From NCBI GenBank assembly GCA_964243295.1, contig CAXTEJ010000025.1, forward strand, positions 1 through 52,055: a stretch of 52,055 nt of DNA. The letters are read 5' to 3'. The notes under the pieces are model-generated. The model had not been told where the DNA came from and did no database searches. It saw only the letters and a program-made list of their open reading frames with translations. Shown here in pieces: positions 37,021 to 45,649 of this stretch. Position 1 is the stretch's first letter. Every line of letters starts with the position of its first letter. A program made the position numbers and the translations under genes. The DNA is from CAXTEJ01 sp964243295 (GTDB lineage Bacteria > Actinomycetota > Actinomycetes > Actinomycetales > Angustibacteraceae).

Positions 37021-37785
37021 TCAGTCCCAGTGGAACCAGCGGGCGGCGGCGGCGCCGGCGACGGCGGCCCACACCAGCAGCACGGCGCAGGGGCCGAGCG
37101 CGAGGTGCCCGCCGACCAGGGCGCTGCGCATGGCCTCGCCGAGGGCGCCGGAGGGCAGGGCCTCGGCGACGTGCGAGAGCACGGGCGGCAGCCGGTCGGC
37201 CGGCACGACGACGCCGCCGCCGGCGAGCAGGAGCACCCACAGCAGGTTGGCGGCGGCCAGCGTGGCCTCGGCCCGCAGCGTCCCGGCGAGCAGCAGAGCC
37301 AGGGCCACGAACGCCGCCGTGCCGAGGACGACGGCCACGACCGCCGCGGGGACGCCGAACCACCGCGGGTGCCAGCCGAGGGCCAGGCCGAGGCCGCCGA
37401 GGACCACGACCTGCAGCACCTGCACGGCCAGCACGGCCACGACCTTGCCCGCCAGCAGCCCCGACCGGCCGAGCGGCGTGGTGCCGAGCATGCGCAGCAC
37501 GCCGTAGCGGCGGTCGAACCCGGCGGCGATCGCCTGGCCGCTGAACGACGTCGACATGACCGCGAGCGTCAGCACTCCGGGCACCAGGACGTCGATGCGG
37601 CGTCCGGCACCGAGGTCGGGCGTCGACGTCCGCTCGAGGGCCACGAGCAGCAGCACGGGGAGCGCGATCGCGAGCAGCAGCTGCTCGGCGTTGCCGAGGA
37701 TGAGCCGGGTCTCGAGCCGACCCTGGGCCAGCACGCGGCGCGCCAGCGACGCTGCGGCCGGGGGGGCGAGGGCGGGCGCCGTCAC
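37021..37785 (-). CDS. ABC-2 type transporter permease
   Basis: A 254-residue membrane protein with about six TM helices and the ABC-2 exporter pattern (NAEQLLLAIALPVLLLVAL at TM1, then FDRRYGVLRMLGTTPLGRSGLLAGKVVA, the family's cytoplasmic signature). GTG 37785 overlaps the ATPase stop by four bases, so the pair form one exporter. The arrangement ABC exporter then divergent sufR/suf operon, with ctaA and ctaB nearby, is widespread in actinobacteria; the substrate is unknown. Confidence 0.9.
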   Translation of the reverse strand: MTAPALAPPAAASLARRVLAQGRLETRLILGNAEQLLLAIALPVLLLVALERTSTPDLGAGRRIDVLVPGVLTLAVMSTSFSGQAIAAGFDRRYGVLRMLGTTPLGRSGLLAGKVVAVLAVQVLQVVVLGGLGLALGWHPRWFGVPAAVVAVVLGTAAFVALALLLAGTLRAEATLAAANLLWVLLLAGGGVVVPADRLPPVLSHVAEALPSGALGEAMRSALVGGHLALGPCAVLLVWAAVAGAAAARWFHWD

Positions 37786-38711
37786 CGACGGCCACCGGTC
37801 AGGTCGAGGAAGACGTCCTCCAGGCTGCGGCGACCGACGGTCAGGCCCTGCGGCATGACCTGCTGCGACGCGCACCACGAGGTGATGGTCGCGAGCACGA
37901 GCGGGTCGATGAGCCCGGTGATGAGGTACTGCCCGCGGGCCGGCTCGCCCACCTGGACGTCCGGTGGCAGCGCCTCGCGCATCGAGCTGAGGTCGAGCCC
38001 GGCCGGGGCGGAGAAGCGGACGGCCTCGGCGCTGTCACCGACGTCCGTGAGCGCCGTGGGCGAGCCGTGGGCGACGACGGTGCCGGCCGAGACCAGCACC
38101 ACGTCGTCGGCGAGGCGCTCGGCCTCCTCGATCAGGTGCGTGGTGAGGACGACGGCCGTGCCCGACGCGCGGATCTCACCCACGAGCTCCCACACGGCGA
38201 TCCTGGCCTGCGGGTCGAGGCCGGCGCTCGGCTCGTCGAGGAACAGCACGCGGGGCCGGCCGACCACGGCGCAGGCGAGGGCCACGCGCTGGCGCTGCCC
38301 GCCGGACAGCCGGCGCACCGGCGTCCGGTCGAGGTCGGCGATGCCGAGACGCTCGGCGAGCACCAGCGGGTCGAGCGGCGCGGCGTGCATCCGGGCGACG
38401 TGGCGCACGAGCTCGAGCGGGCGGGCGCCGTTGGGCAGGCCGCCTCCCTGCAGCATCACGCCGACGGCCGCCCGGTGGTCGGGGCCGGCGGTGAGGGGAT
38501 CGGCGCCCAGCACGCGGACGGTGCCCGAGTCGGGGGAGCGCAGGCCCTCGCAGCACTCGATCGTGGTGGTCTTGCCCGCGCCGTTGGTGCCGAGCACCGC
38601 GGTGACCTCGCCGGCAGCGGCGGTGAAGGACAGCCCGTCGACCACCCGGCGCCCGGCGTAGGACTTCACCAGCCCGTCGACGACCACGAGGTGGTCGCGC
38701 GGGCTGGGCAT
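37782..38711 (-). CDS. ABC transporter ATP-binding protein
   Basis: A 309-residue drug-export-type ATPase. Walker A GTNGAGKTT, Q-loop region around MLQGGGLPNG, signature LSGGQRQRVALA, Walker B RVLFLDEPSAGLD and the switch histidine in VVLTTHLIEEAERLADDVVL. A C-terminal ~80-residue extension follows, as in multidrug (DrrA-like) ATPases. ATG 38711 is preferred to the upstream 38786 because a TACACT -10 on this strand lies seven bases before it. Drives the adjacent permease. Confidence 0.93.
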   Translation of the reverse strand: MPSPRDHLVVVDGLVKSYAGRRVVDGLSFTAAAGEVTAVLGTNGAGKTTTIECCEGLRSPDSGTVRVLGADPLTAGPDHRAAVGVMLQGGGLPNGARPLELVRHVARMHAAPLDPLVLAERLGIADLDRTPVRRLSGGQRQRVALACAVVGRPRVLFLDEPSAGLDPQARIAVWELVGEIRASGTAVVLTTHLIEEAERLADDVVLVSAGTVVAHGSPTALTDVGDSAEAVRFSAPAGLDLSSMREALPPDVQVGEPARGQYLITGLIDPLVLATITSWCASQQVMPQGLTVGRRSLEDVFLDLTGGRR

Positions 38712-38718
38712 GGCCTCG

Positions 38719-38724
38719 AGTGTA
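38719..38724 (-). promoter_or_regulatory. -10 box for the ABC exporter operon (leaderless)
   Basis: TACACT on the minus strand, seven bases before the ATG at 38711. Confidence 0.45.
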
Positions 38725-38769
38725 GGTCGCCGCCCCCGAGCCGCCTGCACCGATCGCGCGCTGCCCCGG

Positions 38770-38808
38770 TTGAGTGCAGCGGCCAATTAGCGCACACTGG
38801 TGTTGTGC
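38770..38808 (+). promoter_or_regulatory. sufR promoter and candidate SufR operator
   Basis: TTGAGT (38770-38775), 17 bases, CACACT (38793-38798), then the sufR GTG six bases later. Overlapping the -10 and start codon is ACACT-N5-TGTGC (38794-38808), one base from the ACACT-N5-TGTGA site I recall for mycobacterial SufR. A repressor bound here would block the whole operon. Confidence 0.5.
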
Positions 38809-39569
38809 AATTCGCTCCCACCCCGGACGTCGCGGACGCGCGCGCCCAGGACTCCCGGACGCGTGACCGCGTGGCGCGGGCCGTCCTCGAGCACGGTCCC
38901 CTCACGGCCAGCGACCTCGCCTGCCGGCTGGGCCTGACCTCCGCGGCCGTGCGCCGCCACCTCGACGCCCTCGCGGCGGCTGGGCTGGCCGACGTCCGGC
39001 CGGCTGCGACGGCGCCCGAGAGCTCGCGTGGCCGGGGTCGACCGGCTCGTGCCTACGTGCTGACGACCGCCGGCCACCACGCCATCGCCACGGCCGACGC
39101 GTCCTCGGCGTCCGACGACCTCGCGGTCGAGGCGCTCGCGTTCGTGGCCGAGCAGCTCGGGCCGGAGGCGGTGCACGCGCTCGCCGAGCGCCGGGTCGCC
39201 GGGCTCGAGGAGCGCTACGCCGAGCTGGTCGCCGCGGCCGGTCCCGACGTCGCCGCCCGCACCAGGGCGCTCGCTGCCGCGCTGTCCGCCGACGGATACG
39301 CTGCGTCGACGCGCAGCGCGGGGGCTGCGGGCACGCAGCTGTGCCAGGGCCACTGCCCCGTCCAGCACGTCGCTGCGCGCTTCCCCCAGCTGTGCGAGGC
39401 CGAGACCCGGCTGTTCTCCCGCCTGCTCGGCGTCCACGTGCAGCGGCTGGCCACCCAGGCCGGCGGCGCCCACGTGTGCACCACCCACGTTCCCACCGGC
39501 GCGACCGGTACCACCCGCACCACCTCGTCCAGCACGACACGGACACCCGACGGAAGGACCCGCTCATGA
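38805..39569 (+). CDS. sufR: Iron-sulfur cluster-binding repressor SufR
   Basis: DeoR/ArsR-like winged-helix regulator of the SUF operon. 254 residues: HTH around residues 30-60 (LTASDLACRLGLTSAAVRRHLDALAAAGL), a wing with RGRGRPARAYVLT, and a C-terminal cysteine set Cys180, Cys184, Cys197 and Cys225 that should hold a Fe-S cluster (the SufR hallmark CQGHCPVQHVAARFPQLCEAE). Apo or cluster-damaged protein releases the operon under iron limitation or oxidative stress. GTG 38805 begins inside the operator. Stop overlaps sufB by four bases. Confidence 0.93.
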   Translation: MQFAPTPDVADARAQDSRTRDRVARAVLEHGPLTASDLACRLGLTSAAVRRHLDALAAAGLADVRPAATAPESSRGRGRPARAYVLTTAGHHAIATADASSASDDLAVEALAFVAEQLGPEAVHALAERRVAGLEERYAELVAAAGPDVAARTRALAAALSADGYAASTRSAGAAGTQLCQGHCPVQHVAARFPQLCEAETRLFSRLLGVHVQRLATQAGGAHVCTTHVPTGATGTTRTTSSSTTRTPDGRTRS

Positions 39570-41017
39570 CCTCCACCCCGACCACCGGCACCCCGGCCAG
39601 CAACGTGCCGGAGGCGACCCAGCGCGAGATCGACGACCTGGGCCGCTACGCCTTCGGCTGGGCGGACTCCGACACCGCGGGGGCCGTCGCCAAGCGCGGT
39701 CTGTCCGAGGACGTCGTCGCCGACATCTCCGGCCGCAAGAACGAGCCCGAGTGGATGCTGCGCACCCGCCAGAAGGCGCTGAAGATGTTCTACAAGAAGC
39801 CCATGCCGAGCTGGGGCAGCGACCTCACGGGCATCGACTTCGACAACATCAAGTACTTCGTGAAGTCGACGGAGAAGCAGGCCACCACGTGGGACGAGCT
39901 TCCCGAGGACATCAAGAACACCTACGACAAGCTCGGCATCCCCGAGGCGGAGAAGCAGCGCCTCGTCGGCGGAGTCGCCGCGCAGTACGAGTCCGAGGTC
40001 GTCTACCACCAGATCCGCGAGGACCTGGAGGAGAAGGGCGTCATCTTCGTCGACACCGACACCGGGCTGCGCGAGCACGAGGACCTGTTCCGCGAGCACT
40101 TCGGCACCGTCATCCCCACCGGCGACAACAAGTTCGCCGCGCTCAACACCTCGGTGTGGAGCGGCGGGTCCTTCATCTACGTGCCCCCGGGCGTGCACAT
40201 CGACATCCCGCTGCAGGCCTACTTCCGGATCAACACCGAGAACATGGGCCAGTTCGAGCGCACGCTGATCATCGCCGACGAGGGCTCCTACGTGCACTAC
40301 GTCGAGGGCTGCACGGCGCCGATCTACAAGAGCGACTCGCTGCACAGCGCCGTCGTCGAGATCGTCGTGAAGAAGAACGCCCGCGTGCGCTACACGACCA
40401 TCCAGAACTGGTCCAACAACGTCTACAACCTCGTCACCAAGCGGGCCACCGCCGCCGAGGGCGCCACCATGGAGTGGGTCGACGGCAACATCGGCTCCAA
40501 GGTGACCATGAAGTACCCGGCGATCTTCCTCATGGGCGAGCACGCCAAGGGCGAGACGCTGTCGATCGCCTTCGCCGGCGAGGGCCAGCACCAGGACGCC
40601 GGCGCCAAGATGGTGCACGCGGCGCCCCACACGTCGTCCTCGATCATCAGCAAGTCGGTCGCCCGCGGCGGCGGCCGGACGTCCTACCGCGGGCTGGTGC
40701 AGGTGCTCGAGGGCGCCCACCACTCGGCCTCGACGGTGCGCTGCGACGCCCTGCTCGTCGACACGATCAGCCGGTCCGACACCTACCCCTACGTCGACGT
40801 CCGCGAGGACGACGTGTCGATGGGCCACGAGGCCACGGTCTCCAAGGTGAGCGCCGACCAGCTGTTCTACCTGATGTCGCGCGGCATGGCCGAGGACGAG
40901 GCCATGGCCATGATCGTGCGCGGGTTCGTCGAGCCCATCGCGCGCGAGCTGCCGATGGAGTACGCCCTCGAGCTGAACCGCCTGATCGAGCTGCAGATGG
41001 AGGGCGCTGTCGGATGA
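39566..41017 (+). CDS. sufB: Fe-S cluster assembly scaffold SufB
   Basis: Core of the SufBC2D scaffold that assembles [4Fe-4S] clusters. 483 residues with the family's beta-helix core and blocks FGWADSDTAGAVAKRGLSED, GSFIYVPPGVHIDIPLQAYFRIN, VHYVEGCTAPIYKSDSLHSAVVEI, TIQNWSNNVYNLVTKRA, and SRGMAEDEAMAMIVRGFVEPI. No intein is present (mycobacterial sufB often has one). ATG 39566 is supported by GGAAGGA upstream and the four-base overlap with sufR. Confidence 0.97.
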   Translation: MTSTPTTGTPASNVPEATQREIDDLGRYAFGWADSDTAGAVAKRGLSEDVVADISGRKNEPEWMLRTRQKALKMFYKKPMPSWGSDLTGIDFDNIKYFVKSTEKQATTWDELPEDIKNTYDKLGIPEAEKQRLVGGVAAQYESEVVYHQIREDLEEKGVIFVDTDTGLREHEDLFREHFGTVIPTGDNKFAALNTSVWSGGSFIYVPPGVHIDIPLQAYFRINTENMGQFERTLIIADEGSYVHYVEGCTAPIYKSDSLHSAVVEIVVKKNARVRYTTIQNWSNNVYNLVTKRATAAEGATMEWVDGNIGSKVTMKYPAIFLMGEHAKGETLSIAFAGEGQHQDAGAKMVHAAPHTSSSIISKSVARGGGRTSYRGLVQVLEGAHHSASTVRCDALLVDTISRSDTYPYVDVREDDVSMGHEATVSKVSADQLFYLMSRGMAEDEAMAMIVRGFVEPIARELPMEYALELNRLIELQMEGAVG

Positions 41018-42372
41018 CCGACACCACCCAGACCGACGTCCCGCACGTGTCCGACGAGGTGACCACGCAGGAGCACGCGGTCGACCACGCCGCCGCGGCA
41101 CCCTCGCCGGTCGTGATGAGCTCGTCCGAGGCGCCCGGGCCCGGCTACTCGGCGGTCGACGCCACCGGCGACCCGGCGGCGGAGCCCGATGAGCTCGTGC
41201 AGCACGGCCTCGTCGAGCACTCCCACGGCGCCGGCTCGCCGATCCCCGACCAGTCGCGCGCCGAGCGGCGCACGTCCTTCGACGTCGCCGACTTCGCCGT
41301 GCCCACCGGGCGCGAGGAGGAGTGGCGCTTCACCCCGCTCGACCTGGTGCGCCAGGTGCTCGAGGACGCTCCCACCGACGAGGGTGCCGCCCACGTCGTC
41401 GTCGACGCCCCCGGCGCGACGGTGGGGCTGCTCACCGCCGGGCAGGCGCCGCGCGGCACCGCTCTGGTGCCCGCCGACCGCGCCGCGGTCGTCGCGCACG
41501 CGGGCACTCCGGAGGCGCTGCACGTGCGGATCCCGCACGACGCCGAGCTCGCCGAGCCCGTCCGCGTGACGGTCACGGGCGCGGCGGGCCTGCGTGGCAA
41601 CCAGCACGTCGTGATCGAAGCGGGCCGTCACAGCCGCGCGACCGTCGTGCTCGACCACGTCGGCTCCGGCCGCCACACCGGCAACGTCGAGATCGTCACC
41701 GGCGACGGCAGCGACCTCACGGTCGTCACGCTGCAGCGCTGGGACGACGACGCCGTGCACCTCGCCCAGCACGACGCCCTCGTGGGCCGTGACGCGCGCT
41801 TCAAGCACGTCGCGGTCTCGCTGGGCGGCAAGGTCGTGCGGCTGAACGCCAACGTGCGCTACGCCGGCCCCGGCGGCGACGCGACGCTGCTCGGCGTCTA
41901 CTTCGCCGACGCCGGCCAGCACCTCGAGCACCGCTCGTTCGTCGACCACGAGCCGGCGCGCTGCACCAGCCTGGTCACCTACAAGGGCGCGCTGCAGGGC
42001 GACACCGCCCGCACGGTGTGGGTCGGCGACGTGCTGATCCGCGCGAGCGCCGAGGGCACCCAGACCTACGAGCTCAACCGCAACCTGGTGCTCACCGACG
42101 GCGGTCGCGCCGACTCGGTGCCCAACCTCGAGATCGAGACCGGCCAGATCGAGGGGGCCGGGCACGCGAGCGCCACCGGCCGCTTCGACGACGAGCAGCT
42201 GTTCTACCTGCAGGCACGCGGCATCCCCGAGATCGAGGCCCGCCGGCTCGTCGTCCGCGGCTTCTTCGCCGACGTGGTCGCGCAGATCGGCGTCCCTGAC
42301 GTCCAGCAGCTGCTCATGGCGGCGATCGAGGACGAGCTCGCGGGCGCCATGGTCGAGGGGGCGCGGCTGTGA
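41014..42372 (+). CDS. sufD: Fe-S cluster assembly protein SufD
   Basis: Partner of SufB in the scaffold. 452 residues; the conserved part starts around residue 85 (RTSFDVADFAVPTGREEEWRFTPLDLV) and runs to FVDHEPARCTSLVTYKGALQGDTARTVWVGDV with the functional Cys/His region, then FYLQARGIPEIEARRLVVRGFFADV. The first ~85 residues are an acidic, Ala/Pro/Ser-rich extension. ATG 41014 overlaps the sufB stop (ATGA), favouring this start over the internal ATG at residue 38. Confidence 0.95.
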   Translation: MTDTTQTDVPHVSDEVTTQEHAVDHAAAAPSPVVMSSSEAPGPGYSAVDATGDPAAEPDELVQHGLVEHSHGAGSPIPDQSRAERRTSFDVADFAVPTGREEEWRFTPLDLVRQVLEDAPTDEGAAHVVVDAPGATVGLLTAGQAPRGTALVPADRAAVVAHAGTPEALHVRIPHDAELAEPVRVTVTGAAGLRGNQHVVIEAGRHSRATVVLDHVGSGRHTGNVEIVTGDGSDLTVVTLQRWDDDAVHLAQHDALVGRDARFKHVAVSLGGKVVRLNANVRYAGPGGDATLLGVYFADAGQHLEHRSFVDHEPARCTSLVTYKGALQGDTARTVWVGDVLIRASAEGTQTYELNRNLVLTDGGRADSVPNLEIETGQIEGAGHASATGRFDDEQLFYLQARGIPEIEARRLVVRGFFADVVAQIGVPDVQQLLMAAIEDELAGAMVEGARL

Positions 42373-42743
42373 GCTTCCAGCCCACCGTCGCCCTGGCGAG
42401 CCTGCAGCCCGGCAGCGCGGTCAAGGTCGAGGTCGAGGGCAAGGCCGTCGCCGTCGCGCTCGACGAGGACGGCAGCGTGCACGCCGTCGACGACGTGTGC
42501 TCGCACGCCGAGGTCTCGCTGTCGGAGGGCGAGGTCGAGGACTGCACGATCGAGTGCTGGCTGCACGGCTCGCGCTTCGACCTGCGCACCGGCGCGCCGA
42601 CCAGCCTGCCGGCCACCGCCCCCATCGCCGTCTACGCCGTCGATGTCCGTGACGGCACCGTCCACGTCGACGTCACGGCCGCCCCGTCACCGACCTCCGC
42701 ACCGGGCGCGTCCCGCGTGCCCGCCACACCCAAGGAGAGCTGA
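42369..42743 (+). CDS. Rieske [2Fe-2S] ferredoxin-type protein
   Basis: A 124-residue small Rieske protein encoded inside the SUF operon. The cluster ligands are visible as CSHAEVSL and CWLHGSRFDL (C-x-H ... C-x2-H), around residues 44-70. It probably supplies electrons during cluster assembly or is a client of the system; actinobacterial SUF operons regularly include one. GTG 42369 overlaps sufD by four bases. Confidence 0.9.
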   Translation: MSFQPTVALASLQPGSAVKVEVEGKAVAVALDEDGSVHAVDDVCSHAEVSLSEGEVEDCTIECWLHGSRFDLRTGAPTSLPATAPIAVYAVDVRDGTVHVDVTAAPSPTSAPGASRVPATPKES

Positions 42744-42748
42744 GCCGC

Positions 42749-43525
42749 ATGGCCACCCTCGAGATCCACGACCTGCACGTCACCGTCGACACCGAGCAGG
42801 GCACCAAGGCGATCCTGCGCGGCGTCGACCTCACCATCCGCTCAGGCGAGACCCACGCGATCATGGGGCCCAACGGCTCCGGCAAGTCGACGCTGGCCTA
42901 CTCGATCGCCGGGCACCCCAAGTACACCGTCACCGGCGGCACCGTGACCCTCGACGGCGAGGACGTGCTCGCGATGACCGTCGACGAGCGCGCCCGCGCC
43001 GGCCTGTTCCTCGCGATGCAGTACCCCGTCGAGGTCCCTGGCGTGACGGTGTCGAACTTCCTGCGCACCGCGAAGACCGCCATCGACGGCGAGGCACCCA
43101 AGCTGCGCACGTGGGTCAAGGACGTCAAGTCCGCGATGGCCGATTTGCGCATGGACGGCTCGTTCGCCGAGCGCAACGTCAACGAGGGCTTCAGCGGTGG
43201 CGAGAAGAAGCGCCACGAGATCCTCCAGATGGAGCTGCTCAAGCCGCGCTTCGCGATCCTCGACGAGACCGACTCGGGCCTGGACGTCGACGCTCTCAAG
43301 ATCGTCAGCGAGGGCGTGAACCGGGTGAGGTCCGGCGGCGAGGTGGGCGTGCTGCTCATCACCCACTACACCCGCATCCTGCGCTATGTGACCCCCGACT
43401 ACGTGCACGTCTTCGTCGACGGCAAGGTCGCCGAGCAGGGCGGTCCCGAGCTCGCCGACCGGCTCGAGAACGAGGGCTACGACCGCTTCCTCGCCGCTGG
43501 CGCCACGCCCGGGGTCTCGGCCTGA
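42749..43525 (+). CDS. sufC: Fe-S cluster assembly ATPase SufC
   Basis: ABC-type ATPase of the SufBC2D complex. 258 residues: Walker A GPNGSGKST, signature FSGGEKKRHEI, Walker B FAILDETDSGLD and the switch HYTRIL, all with the SufC-specific spacing. ATP hydrolysis reorganises SufB-SufD for cluster formation. ATG 42749 follows AAGGAGA; the gene lies one base before sufS. Confidence 0.97.
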   Translation: MATLEIHDLHVTVDTEQGTKAILRGVDLTIRSGETHAIMGPNGSGKSTLAYSIAGHPKYTVTGGTVTLDGEDVLAMTVDERARAGLFLAMQYPVEVPGVTVSNFLRTAKTAIDGEAPKLRTWVKDVKSAMADLRMDGSFAERNVNEGFSGGEKKRHEILQMELLKPRFAILDETDSGLDVDALKIVSEGVNRVRSGGEVGVLLITHYTRILRYVTPDYVHVFVDGKVAEQGGPELADRLENEGYDRFLAAGATPGVSA

Positions 43526-43526
43526 G

Positions 43527-44846
43527 ATGACGACCGTGCTGCCGGCGGGACCGGTGCGTCCGGGCACCGCCGGGCTGGACGACGTCCGGCTGGCGGCGCT
43601 GCGGGCCGACGTGCCGATCCTCGCGCGCACCGTTCGGGGCGGCCGCCGGCTGGTCTACCTCGACTCCGGCGCCACTTCGCACAAGCCCCGCCAGGTGCTG
43701 GACGCCGAGCGCAGCTTCTACGAGCAGCACAACGCGGCGGTGCACCGCGGCGCCCACCAGCTGGCCGAGGAGGCGACCGACGCCTTCGAGGCGGCGCGTG
43801 CGGCCGTCGCCGGCTTCGTCGGCGTCAGCGACCCCCGCGAGGTGGTGTTCACCAAGAACGCCACCGAGGGACTCAACCTGGTCGCCTACGCCTTCAGCAA
43901 CGCCTCGGCCGCCGGCGGGGCGGGCCGGTTCGCGCTCGGCCCCGGCGACGAGGTCGTCGTGACCGAGATGGAGCACCACGCCAACCTGGTGCCGTGGCAG
44001 GAGCTGTGCCGCCGCACCGGCGCGACGCTGCGGTGGCTGCCCGTGGACGACGAGGGCCGGCTCGACCTCACCGACCTCGACACCGTCGTGGGGCCGCGCG
44101 CCCGAGTGCTGGCCTTCACCCACCAGTCCAACGTGCTCGGCACGGTCAACCCGGTCGACGTGCTGGTCGCCCGTGCCCACGAGGTCGGGGCGCTGGTCGT
44201 GCTCGACGCCTGCCAGTCGGTGCCGCACCTGCCGCTGTCGCTGCCCGACCTCGGTGTCGACCTCGCGGCCTTCTCCGGGCACAAGATGCTCGGGCCCTCG
44301 GGTGTCGGCGTGCTGTGGGGGCGCTACGAGCTGCTCGCGGCGATGCCGCCCTTCCTCACCGGTGGCTCGATGATCGAGACGGTGCGCATGGACGGCTCGA
44401 CCTACGCGGCGCCGCCGCAGCGCTTCGAGGCCGGTGTGCCGATGGCCGCGCAGGCGGTCGGGCTGCACGCTGCCGTCGACTACCTGACCGCCCTGGGCAT
44501 GGCCGACGTCGCCGCGCACGAGACCGCGCTGACCCAGGCGCTGCTCGACGGGCTCGCCGAGCTGGCGTGGGTGCGCGTTGTCGGGCCCACCACCACCGAT
44601 CGGCGTGGCGCCGCGGTGGCCTTCACCGTCGCGGGCGACGACGGGCCGGTGCACGCCCACGACGTCGGCCAGGTGCTCGACGACCTCGGGATCGCCGTCC
44701 GGGTCGGTCACCACTGCGCAGCGCCGCTGCACCGCCGGTTCGGCGTCACCGCCACCACCCGCGCGTCGTTCGGGCCCTACAACGGCCTCGACGACGTGCA
44801 GACCCTGCTCGACGGCCTGCACCGCGTGCGCGAGGTGATGGGCTGA
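43527..44846 (+). CDS. sufS: Cysteine desulfurase SufS
   Basis: PLP enzyme that takes sulfur from cysteine as a persulfide. 439 residues: YLDSGATSHKP, NAAVHRGAHQLAEEAT, VVTEMEHHANLVPWQ, VLDACQSVPHLP, the PLP-binding Lys253 in FSGHKMLGPSGVG, and the persulfide-carrying Cys397 in RVGHHCAAPLH on a type II-style short loop. Stop overlaps the sufU start by one base. Sulfur should pass to SufU, encoded next. Confidence 0.97.
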   Translation: MTTVLPAGPVRPGTAGLDDVRLAALRADVPILARTVRGGRRLVYLDSGATSHKPRQVLDAERSFYEQHNAAVHRGAHQLAEEATDAFEAARAAVAGFVGVSDPREVVFTKNATEGLNLVAYAFSNASAAGGAGRFALGPGDEVVVTEMEHHANLVPWQELCRRTGATLRWLPVDDEGRLDLTDLDTVVGPRARVLAFTHQSNVLGTVNPVDVLVARAHEVGALVVLDACQSVPHLPLSLPDLGVDLAAFSGHKMLGPSGVGVLWGRYELLAAMPPFLTGGSMIETVRMDGSTYAAPPQRFEAGVPMAAQAVGLHAAVDYLTALGMADVAAHETALTQALLDGLAELAWVRVVGPTTTDRRGAAVAFTVAGDDGPVHAHDVGQVLDDLGIAVRVGHHCAAPLHRRFGVTATTRASFGPYNGLDDVQTLLDGLHRVREVMG

Positions 44847-45307
44847 TGGACCTGTACCAGGAGCTCATCCTCGAGCACAGCAAGCGGCCTCACGGCATCG
44901 GGCTGCGCGAGCCGTTCGGCGCCCAGGTGCACCACGTCAACCCGACGTGCGGCGACGAGGTCACGCTGCGGGTGCGCGTCGAGGGCAGCGGCGACGACGC
45001 CGTGCTCACCGACGTGTCGTACGACGCCCTCGGTTGCGCGATCAGCCGGGCGTCGGCGTCCGTGCTGCACGACACCGTCGCCGGGCGGCCGGTGCGCGAG
45101 GTGCTCGCCACCCACACCGCCATGCACGCCATGCTCACCAGCCGCGGCGCCGACGCCGGTGACGAGCAGGTGCTCGGTGACGGCGTCGCCCTCGCCGGCG
45201 TCTCGAGGTACCCGGCGCGCGTCAAGTGCGCGCTGCTGGGATGGATGGCCCTGACCGACGCGTTGGCGCAGTCAGCGCAGCGCACGCCCCACACCCAGGA
45301 GTCCTGA
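44846..45307 (+). CDS. sufU: SufU, zinc-dependent sulfurtransferase / Fe-S assembly protein
   Basis: IscU-like protein that accepts persulfide sulfur from SufS. 153 residues with the three metal-binding cysteines in NPTCGDEV, ALGCAISRASASV and ARVKCALLGW, and the extra segment between the second and third cysteine typical of SufU rather than IscU. ATG 44846 shares one base with the sufS stop (TGATG); the mip18/sufT gene starts at its own stop codon in the same way. Confidence 0.95.
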   Translation: MDLYQELILEHSKRPHGIGLREPFGAQVHHVNPTCGDEVTLRVRVEGSGDDAVLTDVSYDALGCAISRASASVLHDTVAGRPVREVLATHTAMHAMLTSRGADAGDEQVLGDGVALAGVSRYPARVKCALLGWMALTDALAQSAQRTPHTQES

Positions 45308-45642
45308 TGACCGACACCACGACCAGCCCGATGCCGCCGACCGTGGCCGACGTCGAGGAGGCCCTGCACGACGTCGTCGACCCCGAGCTCGGCATCAACG
45401 TCGTCGACCTCGGCCTGATCTACGGCGTCACCGTCGACCAGCACGCCCACGCCGTCATCGACATGACCCTCACCAGCGCGGCCTGCCCGCTGACCGACGT
45501 CATCGAGGACCAGACCAGCGAGGCGCTCGCGGGCCTCACCAGCGGGTTCCGCATCAACTGGGTCTGGATGCCGCCGTGGGGCCCCGACAAGATCACCGAC
45601 GACGGCCGCGACCAGCTGCGGGCGCTCGGCTTCAACCTCTGA
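45307..45642 (+). CDS. MIP18/DUF59 family Fe-S maturation protein (SufT-like)
   Basis: A 111-residue protein of the MIP18 (DUF59/PaaD-like) family: TVADVEEALHDVVDPELGINVVDLGLIYGV, then MTLTSAACPLTDVI with the conserved cysteine, and VWMPPWGPDKITDDGRDQLRALGF. Homologues help deliver Fe-S clusters to client proteins. It shares one base with the sufU stop (TGATGA), the final gene of the overlapping suf run. Confidence 0.94.
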   Translation: MTDTTTSPMPPTVADVEEALHDVVDPELGINVVDLGLIYGVTVDQHAHAVIDMTLTSAACPLTDVIEDQTSEALAGLTSGFRINWVWMPPWGPDKITDDGRDQLRALGFNL

Positions 45643-45649
45643 GCACGCC

